This document shows positions 12,789 to 24,707 of a stretch of 64,000 nucleotides of DNA, piece after piece. The stretch is from Juglans regia. Taxonomy: Eukaryota; Streptophyta; Magnoliopsida; Fagales; Juglandaceae. A program made the position numbers and the translations under genes. The notes beneath the pieces are model-generated. The model ran no database searches, was not told the origin of the DNA, and worked only from the letters and a program-made list of their open reading frames with translations. The stretch covers positions 14,012,586-14,076,585 of the forward strand of contig NC_049905.1 of the NCBI RefSeq assembly GCF_001411555.2, given 5' to 3'. Each line of letters begins with the position of its first letter. Position 1 is the first letter of the stretch.

Positions 12789-14150
12789 TTGCCTAGTATT
12801 GTTGTCTCTTTGTTGCAGGGATATAAGGTCATGATTCCTAGTGGTGTGTTTAGTGGATTGCCACCTATTAGGGAGATAGAGCACTACATTGATTTTGTGC
12901 CAGGTGCGACAATTCCTACCCGACCTTTCTTTGAGGAACATAAGTCATTGACACACTTAAGGGGACAAGGTATGTTGTTGACTAGAATGCATGCTAAGTG
13001 GGAGGACTGTATTGAGATTTTTCCTCATGTATTCAAATACACACAAGGTATGGAAAATTTTGTGGTTGATGCTTTAGCAAGAAGGTATGTCATTGTCTTC
13101 ATTTTATATGCAAAATTGTTTAGACTTGAATATGATAAGGAATTGCATGCTAATGATGATGACTTTGCTAGTGTGTATGGAACATGTGAGAAAGCATCAT
13201 TTGGTAAGTTCTATAAACTAGATTGGTACTTGTTTAGAAAGAATAGATTTTGTGTGCCTACTAGTGGTTTGCATAAGTTGCTTGTGTGTGATGGACATGC
13301 TGGTTTGTTGGGTGACCTTGGTGTAAGGAAGACTTTTGTTGTGTTGTATGAACATTTTTCTGACTATCACTTGGCATTCAATGACGTGCTGCATGGACGT
13401 TTGTGGAAGTGTCATTTTTCATTCATTGATGTGTTGCATGAACGTTTGTGGGAGTACCATTTGCCATTCATTGACGTATCACATGAACGTTTGTGGAAGC
13501 ATCATTTGTCATTCATTAACGTGTTGCATGAGCATTTGTGGACGTATTACTTGCCATTCATTGAGTTTGCATATAATTGGAATGGTCATTTTGGTTTGAG
13601 GAAAGATTTAGATTTGTTTCATGAATGTTTGTGGGAGTATCATTTCCCATTCATTGAATTGTTACATGGACATTTCCGGGAGTATCATTTGCCATTCATT
13701 GAGTTTGCATATTGGAGTGGTCATTTTGGTTTCGAGGAAGACTTTAGATGTGCTTCATGAACATTTGTGGGAGTATTGTTTACCATTTATTGAGTTTACA
13801 TATAATTGGAGTGTTCATGCTACTACTAAATTTTCACCATTTGAAATTGTCTATAGACCTAATCCATTTACTCCTTTAGATATAACACCTTTACCTGTGG
13901 ATGACAGGAGTAGCTTGGATGGTGTTTCCAAATTCTTGAACAAATTAATGAAATTGCAGATCTAATGGATCTTCTAGGTAAGTATCATGTTTCTACTACT
14001 TTCAATGTTACTAACCATTTTCCCTTTGATCCAGGTGGAGATTCGAGGTCGAATCCTTTTGAGGAGAGGGGGAATGATGGGAACCAAGATGGGTCTAGTC
14101 TTAAAGATCATTTGCAACTTCCAGATGGGCCAAGAAGATCAAGGAGATAA
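12789..14150 (+). pseudogene. Element A pol remnant: RNase H end, integrase with 15-aa repeats, C-terminus
   Basis: The frame 12789-13760 begins just before the reverse transcriptase (GLPPIREIEHYIDFVPGAT) and jumps directly to the end of RNase H (GQGMLLTRMHAKW, NFVVDALARRY). The reverse transcriptase is absent. The integrase N-terminal remnant leads into a 45-bp tandem repeat encoding VLHERLWEYHLPFID-like units. After a frameshift near 13730, frame 13621-13965 carries [15 protein letters not shown]. The C-terminal part (TFNVTNHFPFDPG) runs past the start of the 3' LTR and stops at 14150. All catalytic residues of RT and integrase are missing. Confidence 0.8.
13341..13800 (+). repeat. 45-bp in-frame minisatellite, element A
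   Basis: Units of about 45 bp (GTGTTGCATGAACGTTTGTG core) encode 15-residue repeats of the type LHERLWEYHLPFID. Longer units add an EFAYNWSGHFG-type segment. The array occupies the place of the integrase catalytic core. Confidence 0.9.
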
Positions 14151-14899
14151 TGCAAGGATTGATGCAATCCACTTGGGACGAGTTTAACAAGAGCCCAACA
14201 TTCAAGATGGGGGCTTGAAGGATGAAGATCCAGTTTTAATTCATTTGATTAGCTATGGAGGAGTGCAACGACAAGACTTAAAGGCTTTGGAGGAGTGCAA
14301 CGACAAGACTTAAAGGCTTTGGGCTCTTGAAGGGTTTCAACTTATTTAATTCTTTTAAAGAACTTATTTTATTAGTTTAGAATAATTGACTTTATTATGT
14401 GAAGCACTTAAGGGGCCCTATACAATGGCATGTTGGGAAAGTTATTATTTTATTTAACTAGGGTTAGGGTTACAGTAGCCGAGTTACTGTAGCGAGACAC
14501 TATTCATCCAGGGCACTTTTGGAAGATGGGGGTTTATTTTAGCTAGGGTTTCATTAGGTTTTGCTATAAATACTCTATGTAGCCTCATTTTAATTAGTTT
14601 AATGAAGTTTATGAAATTTGATGAATTTATTCATTGTGAGTTGAGTTTTACTCCTCTTGTTCTTCATTGAACTTTTAAACTTATCAAAGGTAAATCACAA
14701 CCTTTGTGGCGTTCCTCCTTTGTAATTTGGGTTCTTGAGAAAGGTTCTTCAACGGGTCTAGATTTTAATATAATCTAGGTTCTTGAAATGAGTTCTTATC
14801 GGGTCTAGGGTGTCCATCCATTAACTTGATTTTGGCTTTCTTGGAAGTTTTCAAATTGATTGTGTGTTCAAGGAATTCCATTCCCGCGGGTTCATATCA
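14075..14899 (+). repeat. CRM-like LTR, long subtype (825 bp)
   Basis: Starts TGATGGGAACC after a polypurine tract GAGGAGAGGGGGAA and ends GGTTCATATCA. It contains the ~85-bp segment missing from the LTR at 9968, so the two are not a matched pair. A local 32-bp tandem duplication (GGAGGAGTGCAACGACAAG units) lies at about 14257-14320. CTGTAG motifs lie near 14470-14500. Confidence 0.85.
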
Positions 14900-17280
14900 A
14901 GCATGAACACTCCAATTATATGTAAACTCAATGAATGGCAAATAATACTCCCACAAATGTTCATGAAGCACATCTAAAGTCTTCCTCGAACCAAAATGAC
15001 CACTCCAATATGCAAACTCAATGAATAGCAAATGATACTCCTGCAAACGTTCATGCAACAAGTCAATGAATGGCAAATGATACTCCCATAAACGTTCATG
15101 CAACATGTCTGAAATCTTATTTTCACCAGAATGACCACTCCAATTATATGCAAACTCAATGAAACGCAAATGATACTCCCGCAAACGTTCATGCAACACG
15201 TCATTGTTTGGCAAATGATACTACCACAAATGTTCATGCAATACATCAATGAATGACAAATGATACTTCCACAAACGTTCGTGCAACACGTCTTTGAATG
15301 GCAAATGATATTCCCACAAACATTCATGCAACACAACAAAAATCTTCCTTACACCAAGGTTACCCAACAAACCACCATGTCCATCACACACAAGCAACTT
15401 ATGCATAAAACTAGTAGGCACACAAAATCTATTCTTTCTAAACAAGTACCAATCTAGTTTATAGAACTTACCAAATGATGCTTTCTCACATGTTCCATAC
15501 ACACTAGCAAAGTCATCATCATTAGCATGCAATTCCTTATCATATTCAAGTCTCAACAATTTTGCATCTAAAATGAAGACAAGGACATACCTTCTTGCTA
15601 AAGCATCAACCACAAAATTTTTCATACCTTGTGTGTATTTGAATACATGAGGAAAAGTCTCAATACAATCCTCCCGCTTAGTATGCATTCTAGTCAACAA
15701 CTTACCTTGTCCCTTTAAGTGTGTCAATGACTCTTGTTTTTCCAAGAAAGGTCGATTAAGAATTGTCGCACCTGGCATAAAATCAATGTAGTGCTCTATC
15801 TCCCTAAAGGTGGCAATCCACTAAAGACACCACTAGGAAACACGACCTCATATCCCTGCAACAAAGAGACAACAATACTAGGCAAACATACGTCAAGTTC
15901 GTTAGGATTAAGACTAGCCTTAGCATAAAAACTCACTTTTCTCTTTGTTTTTCTCTCACTTTCTTCACACTCTCTTTTCTTTCCACTCTCTTTTTCTTTT
16001 TCACTCTCTTTTTCCCTTTCACACTCTTTTTTCTTTTCACTCTCTTTTTTTCTATCACTCTTTTTTTCTTCATCTTTTTTTGTACTCTCGACCTCATAAT
16101 TATTTTTCAACTCATTCTCTCTTTTGCTTGAGGTCTTAGTCTCACCCTCTTCTTTTTTCTCTCTCATTTTTCTCTCTTTCTCCATTTCGGTCTCACTATT
16201 TCTTTTCTTCTCAATCTCACATTCACTCTTGCTTTTCAGCTCAATCTCACTTTCACTTTCACTCTCACCTTCACTCTTACTTTTCAGCTCATTCTCACTT
16301 TCACTCTTCCTTGTTTGCTCAATTTCCTTTTCACTTTTTCTTTTTTGATCACTCTCACTTTTACTCTTTCTGTTTTGAGCAACCTTACATTTCAGCATCA
16401 ATTGATCCCCATGGACCTGTTTTGGAGTTAAAGGAGCAAGTTTGATTGTTTTTCCATCTTTTTCAAAACTGTACATGTTCCTTAACCCATCATGGATCAC
16501 CTTCCTATCATACTGCCATGGCTTCCCCAACAAAATATGACCAGCATGCATAGGCACTACATCACAAAGGACCATATCCTGGTATTTTCCAATTGAAAAA
16601 GAAATTAACACTTGCTTATTTACCCTAATCTCTCCACAATCACTCAACCACTGCAACATATATGGTCTAGGGTGTTTCAAGGTACGTAAATTCAATTTCT
16701 CAACTCCTCAAATCAATGATCATACTACATACCTTGTTGTTGATGTGGCATCTAGTATGAAAAATGTTCTCACTTTGCTGCTCTATATCATCCATCTTAA
16801 TTTTTGTATTGAGTGCATGCCTGGTAGCAAGAGAATTACCATACTCTTCATTCACATACCCATTTTCAACACTAAACTCAGGACGCCTCCTATCTCTCCT
16901 ACCATGAAGATTTCTAATTACCGCATCTTGATAATCCATCCTATCCCTCACTTCACCCAACACCAGGTTCAGCTTCTCAAACTATTGTTGCATAGCTTGC
17001 AACAGAAAGGATGAGTTATCAACCATCCCCTTTGGTGATGAGTCACTCTTATGAGACATCATAATGTGCTGGACAAAAAGAATGTTAGTGGAAAACCTCA
17101 CACACTCCATTACGTGTTTACACTATAGTAATGGCACTCCACTCGTGTTTTACTCTTAATTGGCTTTTTCCCCGATAATAGTCTCACACTCTCTTGCCTT
17201 TTACCTCAATCGTTTTCCCGCTCAAGTTCTTTAAGAACTAATGGAACTAAATCAAAACAATACAACCTTTGTTCCCATCA
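14900..17280 (-). pseudogene. Element B: inverted internal region of the same family, LTRs lost
   Basis: Read on the minus strand: Gag N-terminus from 17062 (MMSHR start, broken by stops), protease region with the D-L-R change and a small deletion near 16700, then a long frame 16695-15796 (299 aa) covering the protease end and the Lys/Glu/Ser spacer up to VVSLLQGYEVVFPSG. Next are the RNase H remnant (15778-15221) and the 15-residue repeats (15214-14897). Reverse transcriptase and integrase core are absent. At its 5' end only TTCCCATCA (17272-17280), the terminal nine bases of an LTR, remain. At its 3' end it abuts the neighbouring plus-strand LTR with no LTR of its own. Confidence 0.8.
14926..15335 (-). 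repeat. 45-bp minisatellite, element B
   Basis: Minus-strand copy of the LHERLWEYHLPFID-coding array, with two longer EFAY(N)WSGHFG-type units. Confidence 0.88.
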
Positions 17281-17373
17281 GTATCATGTTTCTACTATTT
17301 TCAATGTTACTAACCATTTTCCCTTTGATCCAGATGGAGATTCGAGGTCGAATCCTTTTGAGGAGAGGGGGAA
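17281..17373 (+). pseudogene. Isolated pol C-terminal fragment before LTR
   Basis: About 93 bp of plus-strand internal 3' end (FNVTNHFPFDP coding, then polypurine tract) directly ahead of an LTR. It parallels 13982-14074. Its upstream part has been replaced by the inverted element B. Confidence 0.75.
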
Positions 17374-18179
17374 TGATGGAACCCAAGATGGGCCTAGTCT
17401 TAAAGATCATTTGCAACTTCCAGATGGGCCAAGAAGATCAAGGACACAATGCAAGGATTGATGCAATCCACTTGGGACAAGTTTAGCAAGAGCCCAACAT
17501 TCAAGATGGGGCTTGAAGGATGAAGATCCAGTTTTAATTCATTTGATCAACTACGAAAGAGGGCAACGACAAGACTTAAAGGCTTTGGGCTCTTGAAGGA
17601 TTTCAACTTATTTAATTCATTTAAAGAACTTATTTTATTAGTTTAGAATAATTGAGTTTATTATGAGAAGCACTTAAGGCGGCCTATGCAAGGGCATGTT
17701 GGGAAAGTTATTATTTTATTAAACTAGGTTAGGGCAACTGTAGCCGAGTTACTATAGCGCGGCACTGTAGCCGTGGCACTGTTCATCCAGGGGCACTTTT
17801 GGAAGATGGGGGTTTATTTTGGCTAGGGTTTCATTAGATTTTGCTTTAAATACTCTATGTAGCCTCATTCTAATCAGTTTATGAAGTTTATGAAATTTGA
17901 TGAATTTGTTCATTGTGAGTTGAGTTTATCTCCTCTTGTTCTTAATTGAACTTTTGAACTTATCAAAGGTAAATCACAACCTTTGTGGCATTCCTCCTTT
18001 GTAATCTGGGTTCTTGGGACGGGTTCTTCAACGGGTTTAGATTTTAATATAATCTAGGTTCTTGAAACGAGTTCTTATCGGGTCTAGGTTCTCCATCCAT
18101 TGACTTGATTTTGGCTTTCTTGGAGAGTTTTCAAATTGATTGTGGGTTCAAGGGATTCCATTCCTGCGGGTTCATATCA
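17374..18179 (+). repeat. CRM-like LTR, long subtype (806 bp)
   Basis: Starts TGATGGAACCC and ends GGTTCATATCA, followed at once by satellite (GAGTGGCTCCG). It has the segment absent from the first LTR of the block and is close in length to the LTRs of element D. Confidence 0.85.
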
Positions 18180-20136
18180 GAGTGGCTCCGATTCACCCCG
18201 GGTTGGGGGGCATGCTTACCCTATGGTCATTGTAGTACCATAGGATGCCCACAAGCAAAAAACTCCAACCTCTTATTTTTTGCCACTTTGCCCTCACATG
18301 GTTTCTAATTAAGTACGGACAATTTGGGAAAAATAAGAGTTGCTCCGATTCCCCCCTGGTTGGGGCATACTTACCCTAAGGTCATGCAAGAACCATAGGA
18401 TGCCCACGAGCAAACAACTCCAACCTCTTATTATTGCCACTTTGCCCTCAATTGGTTTTCTACATAGAATGGGCAATGTGGTGAAAATAAGAGTTGCTCT
18501 GATTCGCCTCTGGTTGGGGAATACTTACCCTAAGGTCATGGTAGTACCATAGGATGCGCACAAGCAAAAAACTCCCACCCGTTATTTTTGCCACTTTGCC
18601 CTCACATGGTCTCTAACTAAGCGTGGACAATTTGGTAGAAATAAGAGTTGCTCCGATTCGCCCATGGTTGGGGCATACTTACCCTAAGGTCAAGGTAGTA
18701 CAAAAGGATGCCCACCGGCAAAAAACTCCCACCTATTATTTTTGCCACTTTGCCCTCTGTTGGGGTTCATATCACCCTCACATGGTTTCTAACTAAGCAT
18801 CGACAATTTGGTAAAAATAAGAGTTGCTCCGATTCGGCCAGGGTTGGTGCATACTGACAAAAAGGCATGGTTGTACCATAGGATGCCCACGAGCAAAAAA
18901 CTCCAACCTCTTATTTTTGCCACTTTGCCCTCAATTGGTTTCTAACTAATCGTGGCCGTTTTGGCAAAAATAAGAGCTGCCTCGATTCGCCCCGGGTTGG
19001 AACTTACCCTGTGGGTCTGCTAGTACCAGAGGATGCCCACAAGCAAAAAACTCAAACCTCTTATTTTTGCCACTTTGCCCTCACACGGTTTCTAACTAAG
19101 TGCGGACAATTTGGTAAAATAAGAGTTGCTCCGATTCACCCAGAGTTGGTGCATACTTACCCTTAGGAATGGTAGTACCATAGGATGCCCACGAGCAAAA
19201 AACTCGAACCTCTTATCTTTGCCACTTTGCCCTCAATTGGTTTCTAACTAAGCGTGGGCATTTTGGTAAAAATATGAGTTGCTCCGATTCGCCCCGGGTT
19301 GGTACTTACCCCATGGGTGTGGTAGTACCATAGAATTCCCGTGAGCAAAAAACTCCAACCTCTTTTTTTTGCCACTTTGCCCACAATTGGTTTCTAACTA
19401 AGCTTGGACAATGTGGCGAAAATAAGAGTGGCTTCGACTCGCCCTGGGTTGTTGCATACGTACCCAAAGGTCGTGGTAGTACCACATTATGCCCACAAGC
19501 AACAAACTCCAACCTCTTTTTTTTGCCACTTTGCCCTCAATTTGTTTCCTACAAAGCGTGGGCAATGTGGTGAAAATAAGAGTTGTTCCGATTCGACCCA
19601 GGTTGTTGCATACTTATCCTAAGGTCATGGTAGTCCCATAGGATGCCCCAAGCAAAAAACTACAACGTCTTATTTTTGCCATTTTGCCATCAATATGTTT
19701 CCTACAAAACATTGGCAATGTGGTAAAAATAAGAGTTGCTCCGATTCCCCCCGGGTTGGGGCATACTTACCCTAAGGTCATGGTAGTACCATAGAATGCC
19801 CGGGAGCAAAAACCATCAACCCCCTATTTTTGCCACTTTGCCATCAGTTGGTTTCCTACAAAGCATGGGCAAAGTGGTGAAAATAAGAGTTGGTCCGATT
19901 CGCCCCGGGTTGGGGCAAACTGACCCTAAGGTCGTGGTAGTACCATAGGATGCCCACGAGCAAAAAAGCCCCACCTCTTATTTTTGCCACTTTGCCCTCA
20001 ATTGGTTTCTAACTAAGCATGGGCATTGTTGTAAAAATAAGAGTTGCTCCGACTGGCCCCGGGTTGGGGGCAGACTTACCCTATGGTCGTGGTAGTACCA
20101 TAGGTTGCCCATGAGCAAAAAAGTCCAACCTCTTAT
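18180..20136. repeat. Satellite array segment 3
   Basis: About 12.5 monomers of the 154-bp satellite, somewhat more divergent than segment 2 by eye. It holds a tiny LTR footprint at 18758-18774 and ends with CTTAT (20132-20136), the left target duplication of element C. Small ORFs are repeat artefacts. Confidence 0.93.
18758..18774 (+). mobile_element. 17-bp footprint of a CRM-like LTR
   Basis: TGTTGGGGTTCATATCA starts with TG and ends with the terminal GGTTCATATCA of the CRM-like LTRs. It is flanked by a perfect 5-bp duplication CCCTC (18753-18757 and 18775-18779) inside a monomer. It reads as an insertion later cut down by an internal deletion that spared both ends. Confidence 0.7.
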
Positions 20137-20870
20137 TCGTATGAACCCGTGGGAATGGAATCCCTTGAACCCAAAATCAATTTGAAAACTCTCCAAGAAA
20201 GCCAAAATCAAGTCAATGGATGGAGAATCTAGACCTGATGAGAACTCCTTTCAAGAACCTAGATTATATTAAAATCTAGACCCGTTGAAGTACACGTGTC
20301 AAGAACCCATATTACAAAGGAGGAACACCACAAAAGTTGTGATTTACCTTTGATAAGTTCAAAAGTTCAATTAAGAACAAGAGGAGATAAACTCAACTCA
20401 CAATGAACGAATTCATCAAATTTCATAAAACTCATTTGAATGAGGCTACAAAGAGTATTTAAACCAAAACCAAATTAAAACCCTAGAAAAAATAATGCCC
20501 CATCTTCCAAAAATACCCCTGAGTGAACAGTGTCGTGGCTACAGTACGTTGCTACAGTAACTCAGCTACAGTGACCATAACCCTAGTTCAATAAAATAAT
20601 ATTTTCCCAACATGCCCTTGCATAAGCCCCCTTAAGTGCTTCCCGTAATAAACTCAATTATTCTAAACGATTAAAATAAGTCTTTTAAATGAATTAAATA
20701 AGTTGAAATTCTTCAAGTGTCCAAAGTCTTTAAGTCATGTTATTGCCCTTTCCATAGTTTGTCAAATGAATCAAAACTGAATCTTCATCCTTTAAGCCCT
20801 TGAACTTGTAATTGACTCATCTGGAACTTACAATATATCTTTAAGACTAGGCCCACCTTAGTTTCCATCA
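20137..20870 (-). repeat. Element C 3' LTR (734 bp)
   Basis: Minus-strand LTR of the short subtype, preceded in element orientation by the polypurine tract (TTCCCCTTCT at 20871 on the plus strand). Its counterpart is 23987-24707. Confidence 0.9.
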
Positions 20871-20878
20871 TTCCCCTT

Positions 20879-22064
20879 CTACTCAAAAGGATTCGACCTC
20901 AAATCTCTACCTGGATCAAAGGGAAAGAGGTTAGTAACATTGAAAATAACAGAAACATGATACATACCTGGAAGATCCATTTTATATGCATTTTCATTAA
21001 TTTTCTCAAGAATTTGAAAATGTTGATTCAAGCTACTCCTATCATTAACACGCAAAAGCATGAAAGTTAAAGGAGTAAGTGGATTAAAACCATAAACAAT
21101 TTCGAACGGAGAATAGGAAAAAGTAGTATGGAAGGTTTTATATGCACACTCTAATAAGAGCAAATGATACTCCCGTAATCTTCCATGTAACAATTCAATG
21201 AATGGCAAAAGATACTCCCACAAACGTTCATGAAACAAACCTAAATGTTTCCTTATCCCAAAATGACCACTCCAATTATATGCAAACTCAATGAATGGCA
21301 AGTAATACTTCCACAAATGTTCATACAACACGTTAATGAATGACAAATGATGCTTCCACAAATGTTCATGCGATATGTCAATGAATGGCAAATTGTACTC
21401 CCACAAACGTTCATGCAACACATCAATGAATGAAAAATGATACTTCCACAAACGTCCATGCAACACGTCATTGAATGGCAAATGATATTCCCAAAAATGT
21501 TCATGCAACACACAACAAAAGTCTTCCTTATACCAAGGTTACCCAACAAACCATCGTGTCCATCACACACAAGCAACTTACGCATAAAACTAGTAGGCAC
21601 ACAAAATCTATTCTCTCTAAACAAGTACCAATCTAGTTTATAGAACTTACCAAATGATGTTTTCTCACATGTTTCATACACACTAGCAAAGTCATCATCA
21701 TTAGCATGCAATTCCTTATCATATTCAAGTCTCAACAACTTTGCATCTAAAATGAAGACAAGGACATACCTTCTTGCTAAAACATCAGCCACAAATTTTC
21801 CATACCTTGTGTGTACTTGAATACATGAGGAAAAGTCTCAATGCAATCCTTCCGCTTAGCACGCATTCTAGTCAACAACTTACCTTGTCCATTTAAGTGT
21901 GTCAAGGACTCATATTCTTCAAAGAAAGGTCGGGTAGGGATTGTCGCACTTGACACAAAATCAATGTTGTGCCGTATCTCACTAATAGGTGGCAATCCAC
22001 TAAACACACCGCTAGGAATCACGACCTCATATCCCTGCAATAAAGAAACAACAACACTAGGCAA
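20879..22064 (-). pseudogene. Element C pol remnant with 15-aa repeats
   Basis: Minus-strand frames 22064-21777, 21792-21253 and 21511-20879. They cover VVSLLQGYEVVIPSG, a direct jump to the RNase H end (MRAKRKDCIETFPHVF, ADVLARRY), the integrase N-terminal remnant, the repeat array, SPFEIVYGFNPLTPL and the C-terminal FNVTNLFPFDPG running up to the LTR. Reverse transcriptase and integrase core are absent and there are at least two frameshifts. Confidence 0.8.
21157..21512 (-). repeat. 45-bp minisatellite, element C
   Basis: Array of LHERLWEYHLPFID-type units, with an EFAYNWSGHFGIRK long unit in the middle. Confidence 0.88.
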
Positions 22065-22301
22065 ATAGTCGTTAAATTCATTAGTATAAAAGCTTGCCTT
22101 AGCTTAAAAACTCACTTTTGCCTTTTTGTTTCTCTCTGCAATCTCTCTTTCTTTTTTCTCTTGTGGCGCCACTCTTTTTTCTTGACTCTCAGCCCCCTCT
22201 TTATTTTCTTTTTCACTCTTTCTTTCTCTTGATGTTTCGGCCTCATTCTCTTTTTTCCTCTCACTCTCTTTTTCTAGTTCACGCTCTCTTTTTCTTCCAC
22301 T

Positions 22302-23190
22302 CTACTCTTTTTTTGAACTCTCGGCCTCACAATATTTTTGCAACTCATTCTCTATTTTTCTTGAGGTTTTAGCCTCACCCCCATCTTTTTTCTCCCTCAT
22401 TTTTTTCTCTCTCTCTTTTTCAGTCTCATTATTTCTTTTTTCCTCCATCTCATTCTCACTTTTACTTTTTTGCTCAATCTCACTTTTCAGTTTCAGTTGG
22501 TCCCCATGGGCCTGTGTTGGAGTTAAAGGAGTAAGTTTGATTGTTTTTCCATCCTTTTCAAAACTGTACATATTCCTTAACCCATCATGGATCACCTTCC
22601 TATCATACTGCCATGGCTTCCCCAACAAAATATGACCAGCATGCATAGGCACTACATCACAAAAGGGCCATATCCTTGTATTTCCCAATTGAACAAGGAA
22701 CTAGCACTTACTTATTTACCCTAACCTCCCCACAATCACTCATCCACTGCAACATATATGGTCTTGGGTGTTTCAAGGTATGTAAATTCAATTTTTCAAC
22801 TAAAGTAGTGCTAGCCAAATTAATACAACTCCTCAAATCAGTAATCATACTACATACCTTGTTGTTGATGTGGCATCTAGTATGAAAAATGTTCTCACTC
22901 TGCTGCTCTGTATCAACCATCTTAATTTGTGTATTGAGTGCACGCCTAGTAATAAGAGAATCACCATACTCTTCTTTCTCATACCCATTTTCAACACTAG
23001 ACTCACGTCGCCTCCTATCTCTCTCACCTTGCAGATTTCTAATCGCTACTTCTTGATGATCCATCCTATCCCTCACTTCACCCAACACCAAGTTCAACCG
23101 CTCTAACTATTGTTGCAGCATGGCTTGCAACACAAATGATGAGTTATCTCCCACACCCTTTGGTGATGAGTCACTTCTATGAGACATCAT
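22302..23190 (-). pseudogene. Element C Gag N-terminus/protease fusion, broken
   Basis: Begins at 23190 (MMSHR start) after a TTTCTTGCGCAG acceptor-like site. A TAG interrupts the QQQ-ERLNLVLG stretch. Frame 23097-22708 carries Gag N-terminus and protease with D-L-R in place of D-G-G. Frame 22688-22302 continues with HAGHILLGKPWQYDRKV and enters the Lys/Glu/Ser spacer. Gag core and zinc knuckle are absent. Confidence 0.8.
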
Positions 23191-23986
23191 AATATGCTGC
23201 GCAAGAAACAATATTAGTGGAAAACCTTACACACTCCCTTACGTGTTTACACTCGAATAATGGCACTCCACTCGTGTTTCACTCTTGATGGATTTTTCCC
23301 AATAATACTCACACTCTCTTGCCTTTTACCTCAATAGTTTTCCCGCTCAAGTTCTTTAACAACTAATTGAACTAAATCAAGACAATACAACCTTGTATTA
23401 TTCCAACCAGTAATATAGATCTAAGAAACAAGGAATGAATAAAATGACACGAGACTCAAGGAATTTATACTAGAGAAAGAGAAATTATAAAACAAGATAC
23501 TAACTAGAAAGATGTATTTAGCTCCTATGATGATAAAAGCTTAATCAACAAATATTTTCCTTCTCTTTGTTGTAATTATGTAGCAACCTTTGAATATGCT
23601 ACCTTTTCCTTTCTTCTTCTTCTTCTTCTGTCGTTTTTTTTTTTTTTTTTTTTAGAATTTGCTTTTCTTTTCTTTTCGTTTCTCTAATTCAATCACAAAT
23701 AGCAATATTCAATTGTGAAAATCAAGCAATTGAATTCAAGCATACAAGAATTGACAATGAAGTAGAAGAGAATCAATGGAATGGCACTCCAAGCAACTGA
23801 TAAACTTAGAGATGCAACAAACCTAGAACAATGAATATTCATATAATTCGGCAGCCTACTTTTTGTTTCTATATTTTTTTCTTTTTTTGCAGCCCTAGAA
23901 CAATGAAGTCCTAGAATTAAATTTAAAAAAATAAGAAATAAAAGATAGAATCAGACCTGATTGGAAACCTTGCTCTGAATACCAAA

Positions 23987-24707
23987 TGATATGAACCCGC
24001 GGGAATGGAATCCCTTGAACCCACAATCAATTTGAAAACTCCCCAAGAAAGCCAAAGCCAAGTCAATGGATGGAGAACCTAGACCAGATGAGAACTCCTT
24101 TCAAGAACCTAGATTATATTAAAATCTAGACCCGTTGAAGAACACGTCTCAAGAACCCAGATTACAATGGAGGAACGCCACAAAGGTTGTGATTTACCTT
24201 TGATAAGTTCAAAATTTCAATTAAGAACAAGAGGAGATAAACTCAACTCATAATGAACAAATTCATCAAATTTCATAAAACTCATTTGAATGAGGCTACA
24301 AAAAGTATTTAAACCAAAACCTAATTAAAACCCTAGCAAAAATAATGCCCCATCTTCCAAAAATACCCCTGAGTGAACAGTGCCGTGGCTACAGTAACTC
24401 AGCTATAGTGACCATAACCCTAGTTCAATAAAATAATACTTTCCCAACATGCCTTTGCATAAGCCCTCTTAAGTGCTTCCTATAATAAACCCAATTATTC
24501 TAAACTAATAAAATAAGTCTTTTAAATGAATTAAATAAGTTGAAAGCCTTCAAGTGCCTAAAGCCTTTAAGTCATGTTATTGCCATTTCCATAGCTTGTC
24601 AAATGAATCAAAACTGAATCTTCATCCTTTAAGCCCTTGAACTTGTAATTGACTCATCTGGAACTTGCAACATATCTTTAAGACTAGGCCCACCTTGGTT
24701 CCCATCA
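23987..24707 (-). repeat. Element C 5' LTR (721 bp) with adjacent PBS
   Basis: Short-subtype LTR. The plus strand just left of it (CCTTGCTCTGAATACCA) is the complement of the family PBS TGGTATTCAGAGCAAGG. Confidence 0.9.

Larger units (their letters stand above)
9968..18179. mobile_element. Composite block of rearranged CRM-like elements (A and B)
   Basis: Order: LTR (9968-10691, +), internal region (+), LTR (14075-14899, +), inverted internal region (14900-17280, -), a short internal 3' end (17281-17373, +), LTR (17374-18179, +). The flanking satellite gives no target duplication (ATGGT on the left, GAGTG on the right) and the monomer phase is broken. The first LTR belongs to a short subtype and the other two to a longer one. 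The block therefore cannot be one clean insertion. Recombination between several insertions, or a rearranged cDNA, is inferred. Confidence 0.8.
20137..24707 (-). mobile_element. Element C: complete non-autonomous CRM-like retrotransposon
   Basis: 4.57 kb, two LTRs, flanked by the 5-bp duplication CTTAT (20132-20136 and 24708-24712) in satellite DNA. The left terminus reads TCGTATGAACC instead of TGATATGAACC. Internal content on the minus strand: leader with GAAAA-type tract, Gag N-terminus fused to altered protease, Lys/Glu/Ser spacer, RNase H remnant, 15-residue repeat array and integrase C-terminus. No reverse transcriptase. Confidence 0.92.

Noticed and set aside
9963..18184. The 9968-18179 block as a single insertion
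   Set aside because: No matching duplication, mixed LTR subtypes and an inverted interior rule out one simple event.
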